Source: Microvirga flavescens (lineage in GTDB: Bacteria; Pseudomonadota; Alphaproteobacteria; Rhizobiales; Beijerinckiaceae). Taken from it: a stretch of DNA of 64,000 nucleotides. The stretch's first letter is position 1. The number at the start of each line of letters is the position of its first letter. Positions 25,795-35,375 of the stretch are shown one piece after another. The stretch is taken from the NCBI RefSeq assembly GCF_003290125.1, contig NZ_QMKH01000004.1, positions 124,001 to 188,000 on the forward strand, given 5' to 3'. The translations under genes and the position numbers were made by a program. A model generated the notes under the pieces. It saw only the letters and a program-made list of their open reading frames with translations. It was not told the origin of the DNA and did no database searches.

Positions 25795-28700
25795 TCAGGC
25801 GGCCTTCTTCTCCGCGATGCGCGCGAGATTGCGCAGGATGATCGTCGCGGACTTGATGCGGTCGTTCGGGTCCTCGATGTCGCGGATGAAGACGATCTTC
25901 ATGTCCGGGCGCACCTTCGCGAAGGAGGCTTGCTCCGTCACGTAGGCGATAAGGCCGTTTGGGTTCGCAAAGGAGTTGTCGCGGAACGAGACGATGATGC
26001 CCTTCGGCCCGCCATCCACCTTTTCGACATTGGCGCGGCGACACAGAACCTTGATCGCCATGATCTTGAGAAGCTGGTCGACTTCCGTCGGCAGCGGGCC
26101 GAAGCGGTCGATCATCTCCGCGCCGAAGGCGTCGATTTCCGCATCCGTCTCCAAGGTCGAGAGGCGGCGATAGAGGCCGAGGCGCAGTTGCAGATCGGAG
26201 ATGTAGCTCTCCGGGATCATGACAGGCGCGCCGACGGAGATGGTCGGCGACCATTGATCCTCAGTCGGCTCCTCGATGCCCGCCTTCAGTTGGGCGACGG
26301 CCTCTTCCAGCATCTGCTGGTAGAGTTCGTAGCCCACTTCCTTGATGTGGCCCGACTGCTCCTCGCCCAACAGATTGCCCGCGCCGCGAATGTCGAGATC
26401 GTGCGAGGCGAGCTGGAAACCTGCGCCAAGAGTATCGAGGGTCTGCAGCACCTTCAGGCGACGCTCGGCCTGCACGGTCAATGTGCGGTTGGCGGGCACG
26501 GTGAAGAGCGCGTAGGCGCGGGTCTTCGAGCGCCCGACGCGCCCGCGCAACTGATACAGCTGCGAGAGGCCGAACATGTCAGCTCGGTGGACGATGAGCG
26601 TGTTGGCGGTCGGAATGTCCAGGCCCGATTCTACGATGGTCGTTGAGAGAAGGATATCATACTTGCCCTCGTAGAAGGCCGTCATGACATCTTCCAGCTG
26701 TCCTGCCGCCATCTGTCCGTGGGCGATGGCGACCTTCGCCTCCGGCACTTCCTTGTCGAGGAAACTCTTGACGTCCGCGAGATCGTCGAGGCGCGGCACC
26801 ACATAGAAAGCCTGCCCGCCACGATAGCGCTCGCGCAACAGCGCCTCGCGGGTCAAAAGCGGGTCAAACGGCGTGACGAAAGTGCGCACGGCCAGGCGGT
26901 CCACCGGCGGCGTCGTGATGAGCGAGAGTTCGCGCACGCCCGTCAAAGCCAGCTGCAGGGTGCGCGGAATGGGCGTTGCGGAGAGCGTCAGCACATGCAC
27001 TTCCGCGCGAAGCGCCTTCAGGCGCTCTTTGTGCGAGACGCCGAAATGCTGCTCCTCATCGATGATAATGAGGCCGAGATCCTTGAACTCGATGGACTTA
27101 CCAAGCACCGCGTGGGTGCCAACCACGATATCAACGGATCCGTCCTTCAACCCCTCCTTGGTCTTCTTCAACTCGGCGGCGGGCACGAAGCGCGAGGCAT
27201 GGCCGATGGTGAGCGGCAGGCCACGGAAGCGTTCGGAGAAGGTCTTGAAATGCTGGCGCGCGAGAAGCGTCGTCGGCACTACCACGGCGACCTGTTTGCC
27301 GTTCATGGCGGCGACGAAGGCTGCGCGCAGCGCCACTTCCGTCTTACCGAAGCCGACATCGCCGCAAATCAGACGATCCATCGGCCGCCCGCTGGCGAGA
27401 TCGTCCAGCACCGCCTCGATGGCGTTGAGCTGGTCCTCCGTCTCGTCATACGAGAAGCGCGCGGCGAATTCGTCGTAGAGCCCTTCCGGCGGAATGAGGC
27501 GCGGCGCTTCTTTAAGAATGCGCGCGGCGGCAATCTTCATGAGCTCGCCCGCCATCTCGCGGATACGCTGCTTCATGCGCGCCTTGCGCGCCTGCCAGTT
27601 GCCGCCACCGAGCTTGTCGAGCTGGACTTCTGTTTCCTCGGAGCCGTAGCGCGTCAGAAGCTCGATGTTCTCGACAGGCAGGAAGAGACGGTCGCCGCCC
27701 GCGTAGTGCAGCTCAAGGCAATCGTGCGGCGCGCCGGCCGCTTCGATGGTTTTCAGGCCCTCGAAACGCCCGATGCCGTGATCGACGTGGACGACGAGAT
27801 CGCCCGGCGTGAGCGCCGCGACCTCGGTGAGGAAATCCTGCGGACGCCTGGACTTGCGCTTCTGGCGCACGAGCCTGTCGCCCAGAATGTCCTGCTCGCT
27901 GATAACGGCGAGACCGGCAGCCTCGAATCCAGCTTCCAGATTCCAGACCGCGATGGGAATTTCCGTCTTAGGCAAGGCCATCGCGTCGGTCAGGCGCGAA
28001 ACGGGCTTCGTCTGGCGCAGGTCGTGATCCTGCAGCACATGGCCCAGACGCTCGCGCGAGCCCTCCGACCACGCTCCGAGGATGACGCGATGGTCCGACT
28101 TCTGCAGATCGCGGATGTGCTGCACCACCGCCGCGAAGACGTTGGCGTTTTCGTCCGCCCGTTCGGCGATGAAGTTGCGCCCCCGCCGCGCCGCGCAATC
28201 CACAATGACGCGCCCCTCGCTTTCGGGGATCGCGAATGGTGTCAGACGCGCCAGCGGCAGGCTCGCGGTGCGTTCGGCCCATTCCTCCGGCTTCCAGTAG
28301 AGCAATTCCGGCGACAGTGGGCGATAAGGCGCGACGCCGGGTTGGCTTTCGCCAAGCGCCGAATGGCGCGCGTCGTAGTAATCCTTCACTTGCGCCAGCC
28401 GCTCGCCCACCGCGTCATCGACAAGCGCATCGAACACGATTGGCGCATCCGGCACATAATCGAGCAGTGTGTCGAGGTGGTCGTGGAAGAGCGGCAGCCA
28501 GTGTTCCACGCCCGGATAGCGGCGGCCTTCGCTGATGGCTTCATAAAGCCGGTCGTCGCGTGTCGGCGCGCCGAATGTCGCCGCATAGGTCTGCCGGAAG
28601 CGCCTGATGCTCTCGGTGGTGAGCTGCACCTCGCTCATCGGCACAAGATCAAGGGCGCGCAGGGTGCCGACGGTGCGCTGTGTTTCAGGGTCGAAGGAGC

Positions 28701-29316
28701 GGATCGATTCCAGCGCGTCGCCGAAGAAATCGAGGCGGACGGGGTTGGGAAGTCCCGCCGGGTAGAGATCGATGATGCCGCCGCGCACCGCATATTCGCC
28801 CGCGTCCCGCACGGTGCCGGTGCGCATGAAGCCGTTGATCTCCAGCCACTCGATCAGAAGCTTGGTGTCGACCACGTTGCCGGGAGCGGCGGAGAAGGTC
28901 TCGACAGCGATCCGTGCGCGCGGCGGTACACGCTGGACCAGGGCGTTGACCGTGGTCGAGAGAATGCGTGGCTTCTCCTCGGAGGATTTTGAGCGGGTCA
29001 GCCGGGCGAGCGTCGTCATCCGCTGCGCGGTGATCGCCGTGTTGGGCGACACCCGGTCATAGGGCTGGCAGTCCCAGGCGGGGAACGTCAGCACTTCGAT
29101 CTCGGGGGCGACGAAGCCCAGTCCGTTTATGAAGTTCTGCTGCCGCAGCCCGTCCCGGGAGACGTGCACGAGGACCGCCGGACCATCGATCACGCCGGAC
29201 AATCCGCGCGCGAGATCGCCGACGACGAGTGCGTCGAAGCCGTCGGGCACGCTCGAAAGCGTCAGGCTTTGCCCTTTCTTGAGGGTGTCGAGGGCGCGGG
29301 TCAGAAGGGATTTCAT
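25795..29316 (-). CDS. mfd: Transcription-repair coupling factor Mfd
   Basis: A full-length 1173-residue protein. It has the UvrB-like N-terminal module, the RNA polymerase-interacting domain (TPGDLVVHVDHGIGRFEGL near residue 510), the RecG-like translocase with Walker A CGDVGFGKTEVAL and DEEQ box IIDEEQHFGV, and the C-terminal TRCF domain. Mfd displaces stalled RNA polymerase and recruits UvrA for nucleotide excision repair. It lies 54 bp after sdhE on the same strand, an arrangement often seen in alphaproteobacteria. Confidence 0.98.
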   Translation of the reverse strand: MKSLLTRALDTLKKGQSLTLSSVPDGFDALVVGDLARGLSGVIDGPAVLVHVSRDGLRQQNFINGLGFVAPEIEVLTFPAWDCQPYDRVSPNTAITAQRMTTLARLTRSKSSEEKPRILSTTVNALVQRVPPRARIAVETFSAAPGNVVDTKLLIEWLEINGFMRTGTVRDAGEYAVRGGIIDLYPAGLPNPVRLDFFGDALESIRSFDPETQRTVGTLRALDLVPMSEVQLTTESIRRFRQTYAATFGAPTRDDRLYEAISEGRRYPGVEHWLPLFHDHLDTLLDYVPDAPIVFDALVDDAVGERLAQVKDYYDARHSALGESQPGVAPYRPLSPELLYWKPEEWAERTASLPLARLTPFAIPESEGRVIVDCAARRGRNFIAERADENANVFAAVVQHIRDLQKSDHRVILGAWSEGSRERLGHVLQDHDLRQTKPVSRLTDAMALPKTEIPIAVWNLEAGFEAAGLAVISEQDILGDRLVRQKRKSRRPQDFLTEVAALTPGDLVVHVDHGIGRFEGLKTIEAAGAPHDCLELHYAGGDRLFLPVENIELLTRYGSEETEVQLDKLGGGNWQARKARMKQRIREMAGELMKIAAARILKEAPRLIPPEGLYDEFAARFSYDETEDQLNAIEAVLDDLASGRPMDRLICGDVGFGKTEVALRAAFVAAMNGKQVAVVVPTTLLARQHFKTFSERFRGLPLTIGHASRFVPAAELKKTKEGLKDGSVDIVVGTHAVLGKSIEFKDLGLIIIDEEQHFGVSHKERLKALRAEVHVLTLSATPIPRTLQLALTGVRELSLITTPPVDRLAVRTFVTPFDPLLTREALLRERYRGGQAFYVVPRLDDLADVKSFLDKEVPEAKVAIAHGQMAAGQLEDVMTAFYEGKYDILLSTTIVESGLDIPTANTLIVHRADMFGLSQLYQLRGRVGRSKTRAYALFTVPANRTLTVQAERRLKVLQTLDTLGAGFQLASHDLDIRGAGNLLGEEQSGHIKEVGYELYQQMLEEAVAQLKAGIEEPTEDQWSPTISVGAPVMIPESYISDLQLRLGLYRRLSTLETDAEIDAFGAEMIDRFGPLPTEVDQLLKIMAIKVLCRRANVEKVDGGPKGIIVSFRDNSFANPNGLIAYVTEQASFAKVRPDMKIVFIRDIEDPNDRIKSATIILRNLARIAEKKAA

Positions 29317-29370
29317 CGGCTCAAACGGATAAGCGGCAACAGGAGGCGCGGCAGGTTTGCCGCACAGGCA

Positions 29371-29667
29371 TCAGTTATGGATCGGCGAAGTATGGGTATG
29401 GAACCCTTTCAGGCGGCGGAACAGGGGCGTGTCGTAATTGGTGGGAATCGCGATCTCCCCCGTGACCCAGCCGAGAAGATCCCGGTCCAGCACCTCGATC
29501 AGCCGCTCGAACTCGGTCACCTCGTCCTCGGAAAGATTTCCGATTTCCGCGTCGGCGAAACGGCCCATGATGAGGTCCATCTCCCGCATGCCCCGGTGCC
29601 AGGCGCGGAACAGGATCTGCCGACGGCGCACATCGAGATCGGCGCTGCTGCGTGTCGTTCCGCTCAT
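29371..29667 (-). CDS. sdhE: Succinate dehydrogenase flavinylation factor SdhE
   Basis: The 98-residue product from the ATG at 29667 has a GGAGGAAA site upstream. It contains the SdhE/Sdh5 signature RRRQILFRAWHRGMREMDLIMGRF, including the RGxxE motif needed for covalent FAD attachment to SdhA. It acts in the cytosol on the succinate dehydrogenase flavoprotein. It is divergent from recG and upstream of mfd. Confidence 0.93.
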   Translation of the reverse strand: MSGTTRSSADLDVRRRQILFRAWHRGMREMDLIMGRFADAEIGNLSEDEVTEFERLIEVLDRDLLGWVTGEIAIPTNYDTPLFRRLKGFHTHTSPIHN

Positions 29668-29755
29668 GGGGCTTTCCTCCGGTTGAAGTGGGCATCGCTT
29701 CACAATGGGTTCGCCGCTATATAAACGGCTGAACCCTTCTTGCCACCCCGGTCGA

Positions 29756-31873
29756 ATGTCCCTGCGTCCCTCCCTTCTCGATCCGCTTTTTGCGCCCGCG
29801 ACAACACTGCCGGGCGTCGGCCCCAAGATAGCCCCTCTCCTCGACAGGCTTCTGGGCGAGCCCGGCCGTCCGGCGCGGGTGCTGGATCTGCTGTTCCATG
29901 TGCCGAGCGGCGGAATTTCCCGGGAAATCAAGGGGTCGATCGCGGATGCTCCGGTGGGTGAGCCGGTGACTCTTGCCGTAACGGTCGCCGCCCACCGCCC
30001 CGCCCCTCCGGGCCGCCGCGCGCCCTATCGCGTCATTGTCGAGGACGAGACTGGCGATGTCGCGCTCATCTTCTTCAACGGTCAGAGGGCGCGGCTGGAA
30101 AAGCTTCTCCCCGTCGGCGAGCGCCGATTCGTTTCAGGCAAGATCGAGACCTGGGATGGCATGCGCCAGATGGTCCATCCCGACCGCGTTCTCGACGAGC
30201 GCAGCATCGCCACGCTTCCCGCCGTCGAGACGGTCTACGGCCAGACCGAGGGCGTGACCTCCCGGATGATCGGGCGCTACATGGGCAGCGCCCTCGAACG
30301 GGTGCCGACCCTGCCCGAGTGGCAGGATGCCGCCTGGCTCGGAAAGAACGGCTTTCCGCCCTTCCACGAAGCCATGAGCACCCTTCATCGCCCCGACCAT
30401 GCCGGGCAGGTCACCGAAGAAGCCCTCGCGAAATCCCCTTTCCGCCGCCGTCTGGCGTATGACGAACTCCTCGCCTCGCAGCTCGCGCTCGCTCTTGTTC
30501 GAAGCCGGATGCGCCGCCTGCCGGGCCGTGTGAATGCGGGCGACGGCAGCCTCGTTACCAAGATTGAAAAGGCCCTGCCCTTCGGGCTCACGAAATCTCA
30601 GGAGAAAGCCGTCGCCGACATCCGCCGCGACCTCGTCTCCGACAAGCGCATGCTGCGCCTGCTGCAGGGCGATGTCGGCTCGGGCAAGACCGTGGTGGGG
30701 CTTCTCACGATGGCGAGCGCCATCGAGGCCGGGCGGCAGGCCGCCATGATGGCGCCGACCGAAATTCTGGCCCGCCAGCACTACGAGCGCCTGCTGCCGC
30801 TCGCGCAGGATGCGGGCCTGTCCATCGCGCTCCTCACCGGCCGCGACAAGGGCGCGGAGCGAAAGCGCGTTCTTGCCGGCCTTGCGGATGGCAGCATTCA
30901 CATTGCGGTCGGCACGCATGCCCTGTTTCAAGACGATGTCGCCTTCCACGATCTCGGGGTCGCCGTGGTGGACGAGCAGCATCGCTTCGGCGTGCATCAG
31001 CGCCTCGCCTTGGGCGCGAAGGGCGCGGCGGTCGATATTCTGGTCATGACGGCAACGCCGATCCCGCGCACTTTGGCGCTGACCTGCTTCGGCGACATGG
31101 ATGTTTCCGTGCTTGACGAGAAGCCTGCGGGCCGCAAGCCCATCTCGACCAAGCTCATTTCCATCGAGCGCCTGGACGAGGTGATCGGCGGGATCGGGCG
31201 CGCCATCGCGCAGGACGACCGTGTTTATTGGGTTTGCCCGCTGGTGGGGGAATCCGAAACCGTCGATCTCGCCGCCGCCGAAGAGCGCTTCGAGCAGTTG
31301 CAGCAGATCTTCGGCGATCAGGTCGGGCTCGTTCACGGCAAGATGGCGGGGCGCGACAAGGACGCGGCGATGGAGGCCTTCGCTTCGGGCAAGACGAGGG
31401 TTCTGGTTTCGACCACGGTGATCGAAGTCGGCGTCGATGTGCCGGAGGCCACCGTGATGGTGGTCGAGCATGCGGAGCGCTTCGGCCTCGCGCAACTCCA
31501 CCAGTTGCGGGGCCGCATCGGCCGGGGCTCCCGCCCCTCCACATGCCTCCTCGTCTACAAAGGCCCGCTCGGCCAGACCGCGCAGGCGCGCCTTGAAATG
31601 ATGCGCCAGACCGAGGACGGGTTCAAAATCGCGGAAGAGGACTTACGCCTGCGGGGCGAAGGCGAAATCCTCGGCACGCGCCAATCCGGCCTTCCCGGCT
31701 TCAAGATGGCGCGTCCCGACATCGACAGCGAACTCCTCGTCGCCGCACGGGACGATGCCCGTCTTGTGGTGGACCGCGACCCGGAACTGACTTCCGAGCG
31801 CGGCGAGGCCCTGCGTGTGCTGCTCTACCTGTTCGAGCGTGACGCCGCGATCAGGTTACTCAGGGCTGGGTGA
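29756..31873 (+). CDS. recG: ATP-dependent DNA helicase RecG
   Basis: A 705-residue helicase from the ATG at 29756. It has an N-terminal wedge/OB domain (PYRVIVEDETGDVALIFFNG), Walker A LQGDVGSGKTVV, DEQH-type box VVDEQHRFGVHQR, motif VI region QLHQLRGRIGRG and the C-terminal RecG domain. RecG remodels stalled replication forks and branched recombination intermediates. The open frame runs 17 codons upstream without family similarity. It is convergent with glmS, with 6 bp between the stops. Confidence 0.97.
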   Translation: MSLRPSLLDPLFAPATTLPGVGPKIAPLLDRLLGEPGRPARVLDLLFHVPSGGISREIKGSIADAPVGEPVTLAVTVAAHRPAPPGRRAPYRVIVEDETGDVALIFFNGQRARLEKLLPVGERRFVSGKIETWDGMRQMVHPDRVLDERSIATLPAVETVYGQTEGVTSRMIGRYMGSALERVPTLPEWQDAAWLGKNGFPPFHEAMSTLHRPDHAGQVTEEALAKSPFRRRLAYDELLASQLALALVRSRMRRLPGRVNAGDGSLVTKIEKALPFGLTKSQEKAVADIRRDLVSDKRMLRLLQGDVGSGKTVVGLLTMASAIEAGRQAAMMAPTEILARQHYERLLPLAQDAGLSIALLTGRDKGAERKRVLAGLADGSIHIAVGTHALFQDDVAFHDLGVAVVDEQHRFGVHQRLALGAKGAAVDILVMTATPIPRTLALTCFGDMDVSVLDEKPAGRKPISTKLISIERLDEVIGGIGRAIAQDDRVYWVCPLVGESETVDLAAAEERFEQLQQIFGDQVGLVHGKMAGRDKDAAMEAFASGKTRVLVSTTVIEVGVDVPEATVMVVEHAERFGLAQLHQLRGRIGRGSRPSTCLLVYKGPLGQTAQARLEMMRQTEDGFKIAEEDLRLRGEGEILGTRQSGLPGFKMARPDIDSELLVAARDDARLVVDRDPELTSERGEALRVLLYLFERDAAIRLLRAG

Positions 31874-31879
31874 GCCGCG

Positions 31880-33709
31880 TTATTCCACCGTGACCGATTT
31901 CGCCAGATTGCGCGGCTGGTCCACGTCTTTGCCCATGAAGACCGCCGTGTGATAGGCGAGAAGCTGGATCGGGATCGAGTGCACGAGCGGCGCGACGAGC
32001 GGGTGCGCCATCGGCATGACGATGGTCGCCAGCGTATCGAGGCCCGTTTCCAGCGCGCCCTTCTCATCGGTGATGAGAACGATACGCCCGCCGCGCGCAG
32101 CGACCTCCTGCATATTCGAGACGGTTTTCTCGAAGACCGCGTCGTGCGGGGCGATGACGATTACGGGCAGCGTTTCGTCGATCAGGGCGATGGGGCCGTG
32201 CTTGAGTTCGCCCGCCGCATAACCTTCGGCGTGGATGTACGAGATTTCCTTCAGCTTCAGCGCGCCTTCGAGTGCCAGCGGATAGGACGTGCCGCGCCCG
32301 AGGTAGAGAACGTCCTTGGCCTTGGCGAGATCGCGCGTGAGAACCTCAATCTGCGGCTCGCGCTTGATCGCCTCGCTCATGAGGCCGGGAACGCCGATGA
32401 GGGCGTCGATCAGTTCACGTTCCTCCTCGGCGGTAATCGTTCCGCGCGCCCGTCCGGCGGCGATGGCGAGGCACAAAAGCACCGACAACTGGCAAGTGAA
32501 TGCCTTCGTCGAGGCCACGCCGACTTCGACTCCCGCCAGTGTGGGCGCGACGACGGAGCTTTCCCGCGCCATCGTGGAAGTCGGCACGTTCACCACGGAA
32601 AGGACGTGCTGCCCCTGCTCCTTGGCGTAGCGCAGGGATGCGAGGGTGTCCGCCGTCTCACCGGATTGCGAGACGAACAGCGCCAGTCCGCCAGCCTCGA
32701 GCGGCGCTTCGCGATAGCGGAACTCAGACGCGACATCGATCTCGACCGGAATACGCGCCAGACGCTCGAACCAGTACTTGGCGACGAGACCTGCCAGATA
32801 GGCCGTGCCGCAGGCTGAAATCGAGATGCGGCGCAGATCTTTGAAATCGAACGGAAGCGCGAAGGGAAGATCTATCTTTCCAGCGGCGAAGTTCACGTAA
32901 TGCGCCAAGGTGCGCCCGACGACCTCCGGCTGCTCGTGAATCTCTTTCGCCATGAAATGGCGGTAGTTGCCCTTCTCAGCGACGAACGCGCTGGTGACGA
33001 TCTTGTTGCGCGGGCGCTGCACGCGCTGGCCGGAAGCGTCATGCACTTCCACGCTGTGGCGGTTGAGGATCGCCCAATCGCCATCTTCCAGATACGTGAC
33101 CTCATCGGTGAAGGGCGCGAGCGCGAGCGCATCGGAACCAAGGAACGACTCGCCCGCGCCGTGCCCGACGGCAAGGGGCGCGCCGTGCCGTGCGCCGATC
33201 AGAAGATCGTCCTCGCCGCTGAAGAGGAAGCCGAGAGCGAATGCCCCGCGCAGGCGCGGCAAGGTGACGGAGACGGCCTCGATCGGCCCACGCCCCTGAC
33301 GCATCTCATAGGTCACGAGTTGAGCGACAACCTCAGTGTCGGTTTCGGTCTCGAACGTGATGCCTTTGGCTTCGAGGCCGGTCTTCAGCTCGCGGAAGTT
33401 TTCGATGATGCCGTTGTGCACGACGGCAACCTTGTCCGTCGCATGCGGATGGGCATTCGTCTCGTTGGGTTTTCCGTGGGTCGCCCAGCGGGTGTGGCCG
33501 ATGCCGATGGTGCCGGAAAGCGGGGTTTGGGAGAGCTTCTGCTCCAGATTGCGAAGCTTGCCTTCGGCCCTGCGGCGCTCGATCTTGTTGTCATTCTCGA
33601 GCGTCGCCACACCGGCGGAATCATAGCCGCGATATTCAAGACGCTTGAGAGCGTCGACAATTTGAGGCGCGACCGGGTTGTTCCCGACGATTCCGACGAT
33701 GCCGCACAT
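31880..33709 (-). CDS. glmS: Glutamine-fructose-6-phosphate aminotransferase
   Basis: A 609-residue enzyme starting MCGIVGIVG, so the catalytic Cys2 is exposed after Met removal. It has an N-terminal glutamine amidotransferase domain (HTRWATHGKPNETNAHPH) and two SIS isomerase domains ending PRNLAKSVTVE. It makes glucosamine-6-phosphate, the first step to UDP-GlcNAc. It lies 124 bp downstream of glmU on the same strand, a functional pair. Confidence 0.98.
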   Translation of the reverse strand: MCGIVGIVGNNPVAPQIVDALKRLEYRGYDSAGVATLENDNKIERRRAEGKLRNLEQKLSQTPLSGTIGIGHTRWATHGKPNETNAHPHATDKVAVVHNGIIENFRELKTGLEAKGITFETETDTEVVAQLVTYEMRQGRGPIEAVSVTLPRLRGAFALGFLFSGEDDLLIGARHGAPLAVGHGAGESFLGSDALALAPFTDEVTYLEDGDWAILNRHSVEVHDASGQRVQRPRNKIVTSAFVAEKGNYRHFMAKEIHEQPEVVGRTLAHYVNFAAGKIDLPFALPFDFKDLRRISISACGTAYLAGLVAKYWFERLARIPVEIDVASEFRYREAPLEAGGLALFVSQSGETADTLASLRYAKEQGQHVLSVVNVPTSTMARESSVVAPTLAGVEVGVASTKAFTCQLSVLLCLAIAAGRARGTITAEEERELIDALIGVPGLMSEAIKREPQIEVLTRDLAKAKDVLYLGRGTSYPLALEGALKLKEISYIHAEGYAAGELKHGPIALIDETLPVIVIAPHDAVFEKTVSNMQEVAARGGRIVLITDEKGALETGLDTLATIVMPMAHPLVAPLVHSIPIQLLAYHTAVFMGKDVDQPRNLAKSVTVE

Positions 33710-33833
33710 AGTTAGCCCTATCCTTTGAGACTTTTGATCAAAGCCCAGATGCGGCCTTGCTACTCAGGTTGCCCCGTCACCTCAAATCAACTTGCGTGAC
33801 GGATTGTTTCGAAGCTGGATCACTTGAATTGGA

Positions 33834-35195
33834 TCACTTGCGCTTCATGGCGAGGGACTTCGCGCGAAAAGCCTGCGCCCAGCCCTCCTTCACGGCCTGC
33901 CGTCCCCGGCCGAGCGCCAAGGCGTCGGCGGGCACATCCTGCGTGATGACGGAGCCTGAGCCCACATAGGCGCCCTTGCCGATGGTGACGGGTGCGACGA
34001 GGGACGAGTTCGACCCGATGAACGCCCCTTCGCCCACCACGGTGCGGTACTTGCCGAAACCGTCGTAGTTGCAGGTGATCGTCCCCGCGCCGACATTCAC
34101 GTCGGCTCCAATGGTCGCGTCTCCGAGATAGGTCAGATGGCCGACCTTCGCGCCCTGCCCGAGTTCCGCGTTCTTGATCTCGACGAAGTTGCCGACCTTC
34201 GCCTTGGGGCCGAGCGAGGCACCGGGACGCAGGCGCGCGAAAGGACCGACACCGGCATCCTTCCCGATCGTCGCGCCCTCAAGGTGGCTGAAGCTGTGGA
34301 TGACCGCCCGATCCTCGACGACGACGCCGCGGCCGAAAACGACGTTCGGCTCGACGATGACGTCCCGCCCGAGCTTTGTATCGAAACTGAAAAACACGGT
34401 CTCCGGAGCGACGAGCGTCACGCCCGAGGCCATGGCCGCATGACGGAGCCGTTTCTGCATCATCGCTTCGGCGATGGCCAACTGGGCGCGGTCGTTGACA
34501 CCGTGCACCTCGTCTTCGCCAACCACAGCGACGACAGCCCTCTCACCAAGGGAGCGGGCTACGGCGACGACATCCGTCAGGTAGTACTCGCCCTGGCTGT
34601 TCTTGTTATCGAGCTTTTCGAGGAGCGTGAGGGCGATATCGCCCCGGATCGCCATCAGCCCGGCATTGCAGAGCGTGATCTTGCGCTCCTCCTCCGTGGC
34701 GTCGCGATGCTCGCGGATATCGAGAAGCTCGTCGCCTGACATCAGGAAACGCCCATAGCCAGTCGGGTCCTTGGCCTGGAAGCCTAAGGCCACGACAGCG
34801 GCTCCTTCGGCCAGGGGCGCACGGAGCTTCACGAAGGTTTCGGCAGTAACGAGGGGCGTGTCGGCATAGGCGACGATCACGTCGCTGGGGCGGCGCGCGA
34901 GCGCGTCACGGGCGGTCAACACGGCATGGCCGGTGCCTAGGCGCTCCCGCTGCGTGTAGATTTCGGCGTTTGGGAGGGCTGCCCTCGCCTCTTTTGCCAC
35001 ATCCTCCCGGTCCGGACCGACAACCACTGCGACACTGTCGGCGCCCGCCTGCCGCACCGCGGCGAGCGCGTGGCCGAGAAGGGTGCGCCCCGCCACCTGA
35101 TGCATCACCTTCGGGATGTCCGACTTCATGCGGGACCCCTCGCCTGCGGCAAGAACGACGGCGAGGCAGCTTCGGGAGTTGGCGTTCGAGGTCAT
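33834..35195 (-). CDS. glmU: Bifunctional GlmU (GlcN-1-P acetyltransferase / GlcNAc-1-P uridyltransferase)
   Basis: A 453-residue protein with the N-terminal nucleotidyltransferase motif [19 protein letters not shown] and a C-terminal left-handed beta-helix of hexapeptide repeats ([29 protein letters not shown]). It performs the last two steps of UDP-GlcNAc synthesis for peptidoglycan and LPS, in the same pathway as GlmS encoded just downstream. Confidence 0.98.
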   Translation of the reverse strand: MTSNANSRSCLAVVLAAGEGSRMKSDIPKVMHQVAGRTLLGHALAAVRQAGADSVAVVVGPDREDVAKEARAALPNAEIYTQRERLGTGHAVLTARDALARRPSDVIVAYADTPLVTAETFVKLRAPLAEGAAVVALGFQAKDPTGYGRFLMSGDELLDIREHRDATEEERKITLCNAGLMAIRGDIALTLLEKLDNKNSQGEYYLTDVVAVARSLGERAVVAVVGEDEVHGVNDRAQLAIAEAMMQKRLRHAAMASGVTLVAPETVFFSFDTKLGRDVIVEPNVVFGRGVVVEDRAVIHSFSHLEGATIGKDAGVGPFARLRPGASLGPKAKVGNFVEIKNAELGQGAKVGHLTYLGDATIGADVNVGAGTITCNYDGFGKYRTVVGEGAFIGSNSSLVAPVTIGKGAYVGSGSVITQDVPADALALGRGRQAVKEGWAQAFRAKSLAMKRK

Positions 35196-35375
35196 TTCGG
35201 TTTCGTTCCAGCGGGGTCGCAGCGGCTATCACATAGAGACATTCTTGCAATATATGCGGAATATTAGCCTGAGGCGGTAAATCGCCCGTTTATCTAGCAA
35301 TAAGGAATCCTAAACTATAAGAGGAGGTGTTCGCCCTTTCCTCTAGTTGCATCACAATAACACAAGAGCACTGCC

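Noticed and set aside
26719-28992. Long plus-strand open frame of 757 codons
   Set aside because: It lies entirely antisense to mfd, whose protein is full length with all motifs. Long mirror frames are common in GC-rich genes and the translation has no recognisable domain.
33733-33742. TTTGATCAAA palindrome in front of glmS
   Set aside because: It resembles the Fnr box half-sites but lacks the 4-nt spacer, so it does not fit the consensus.
33817-33840. Tandem GGATCACTTG repeat at the end of glmU
   Set aside because: Two short 10-bp copies over the stop codon; probably a small local duplication without function.
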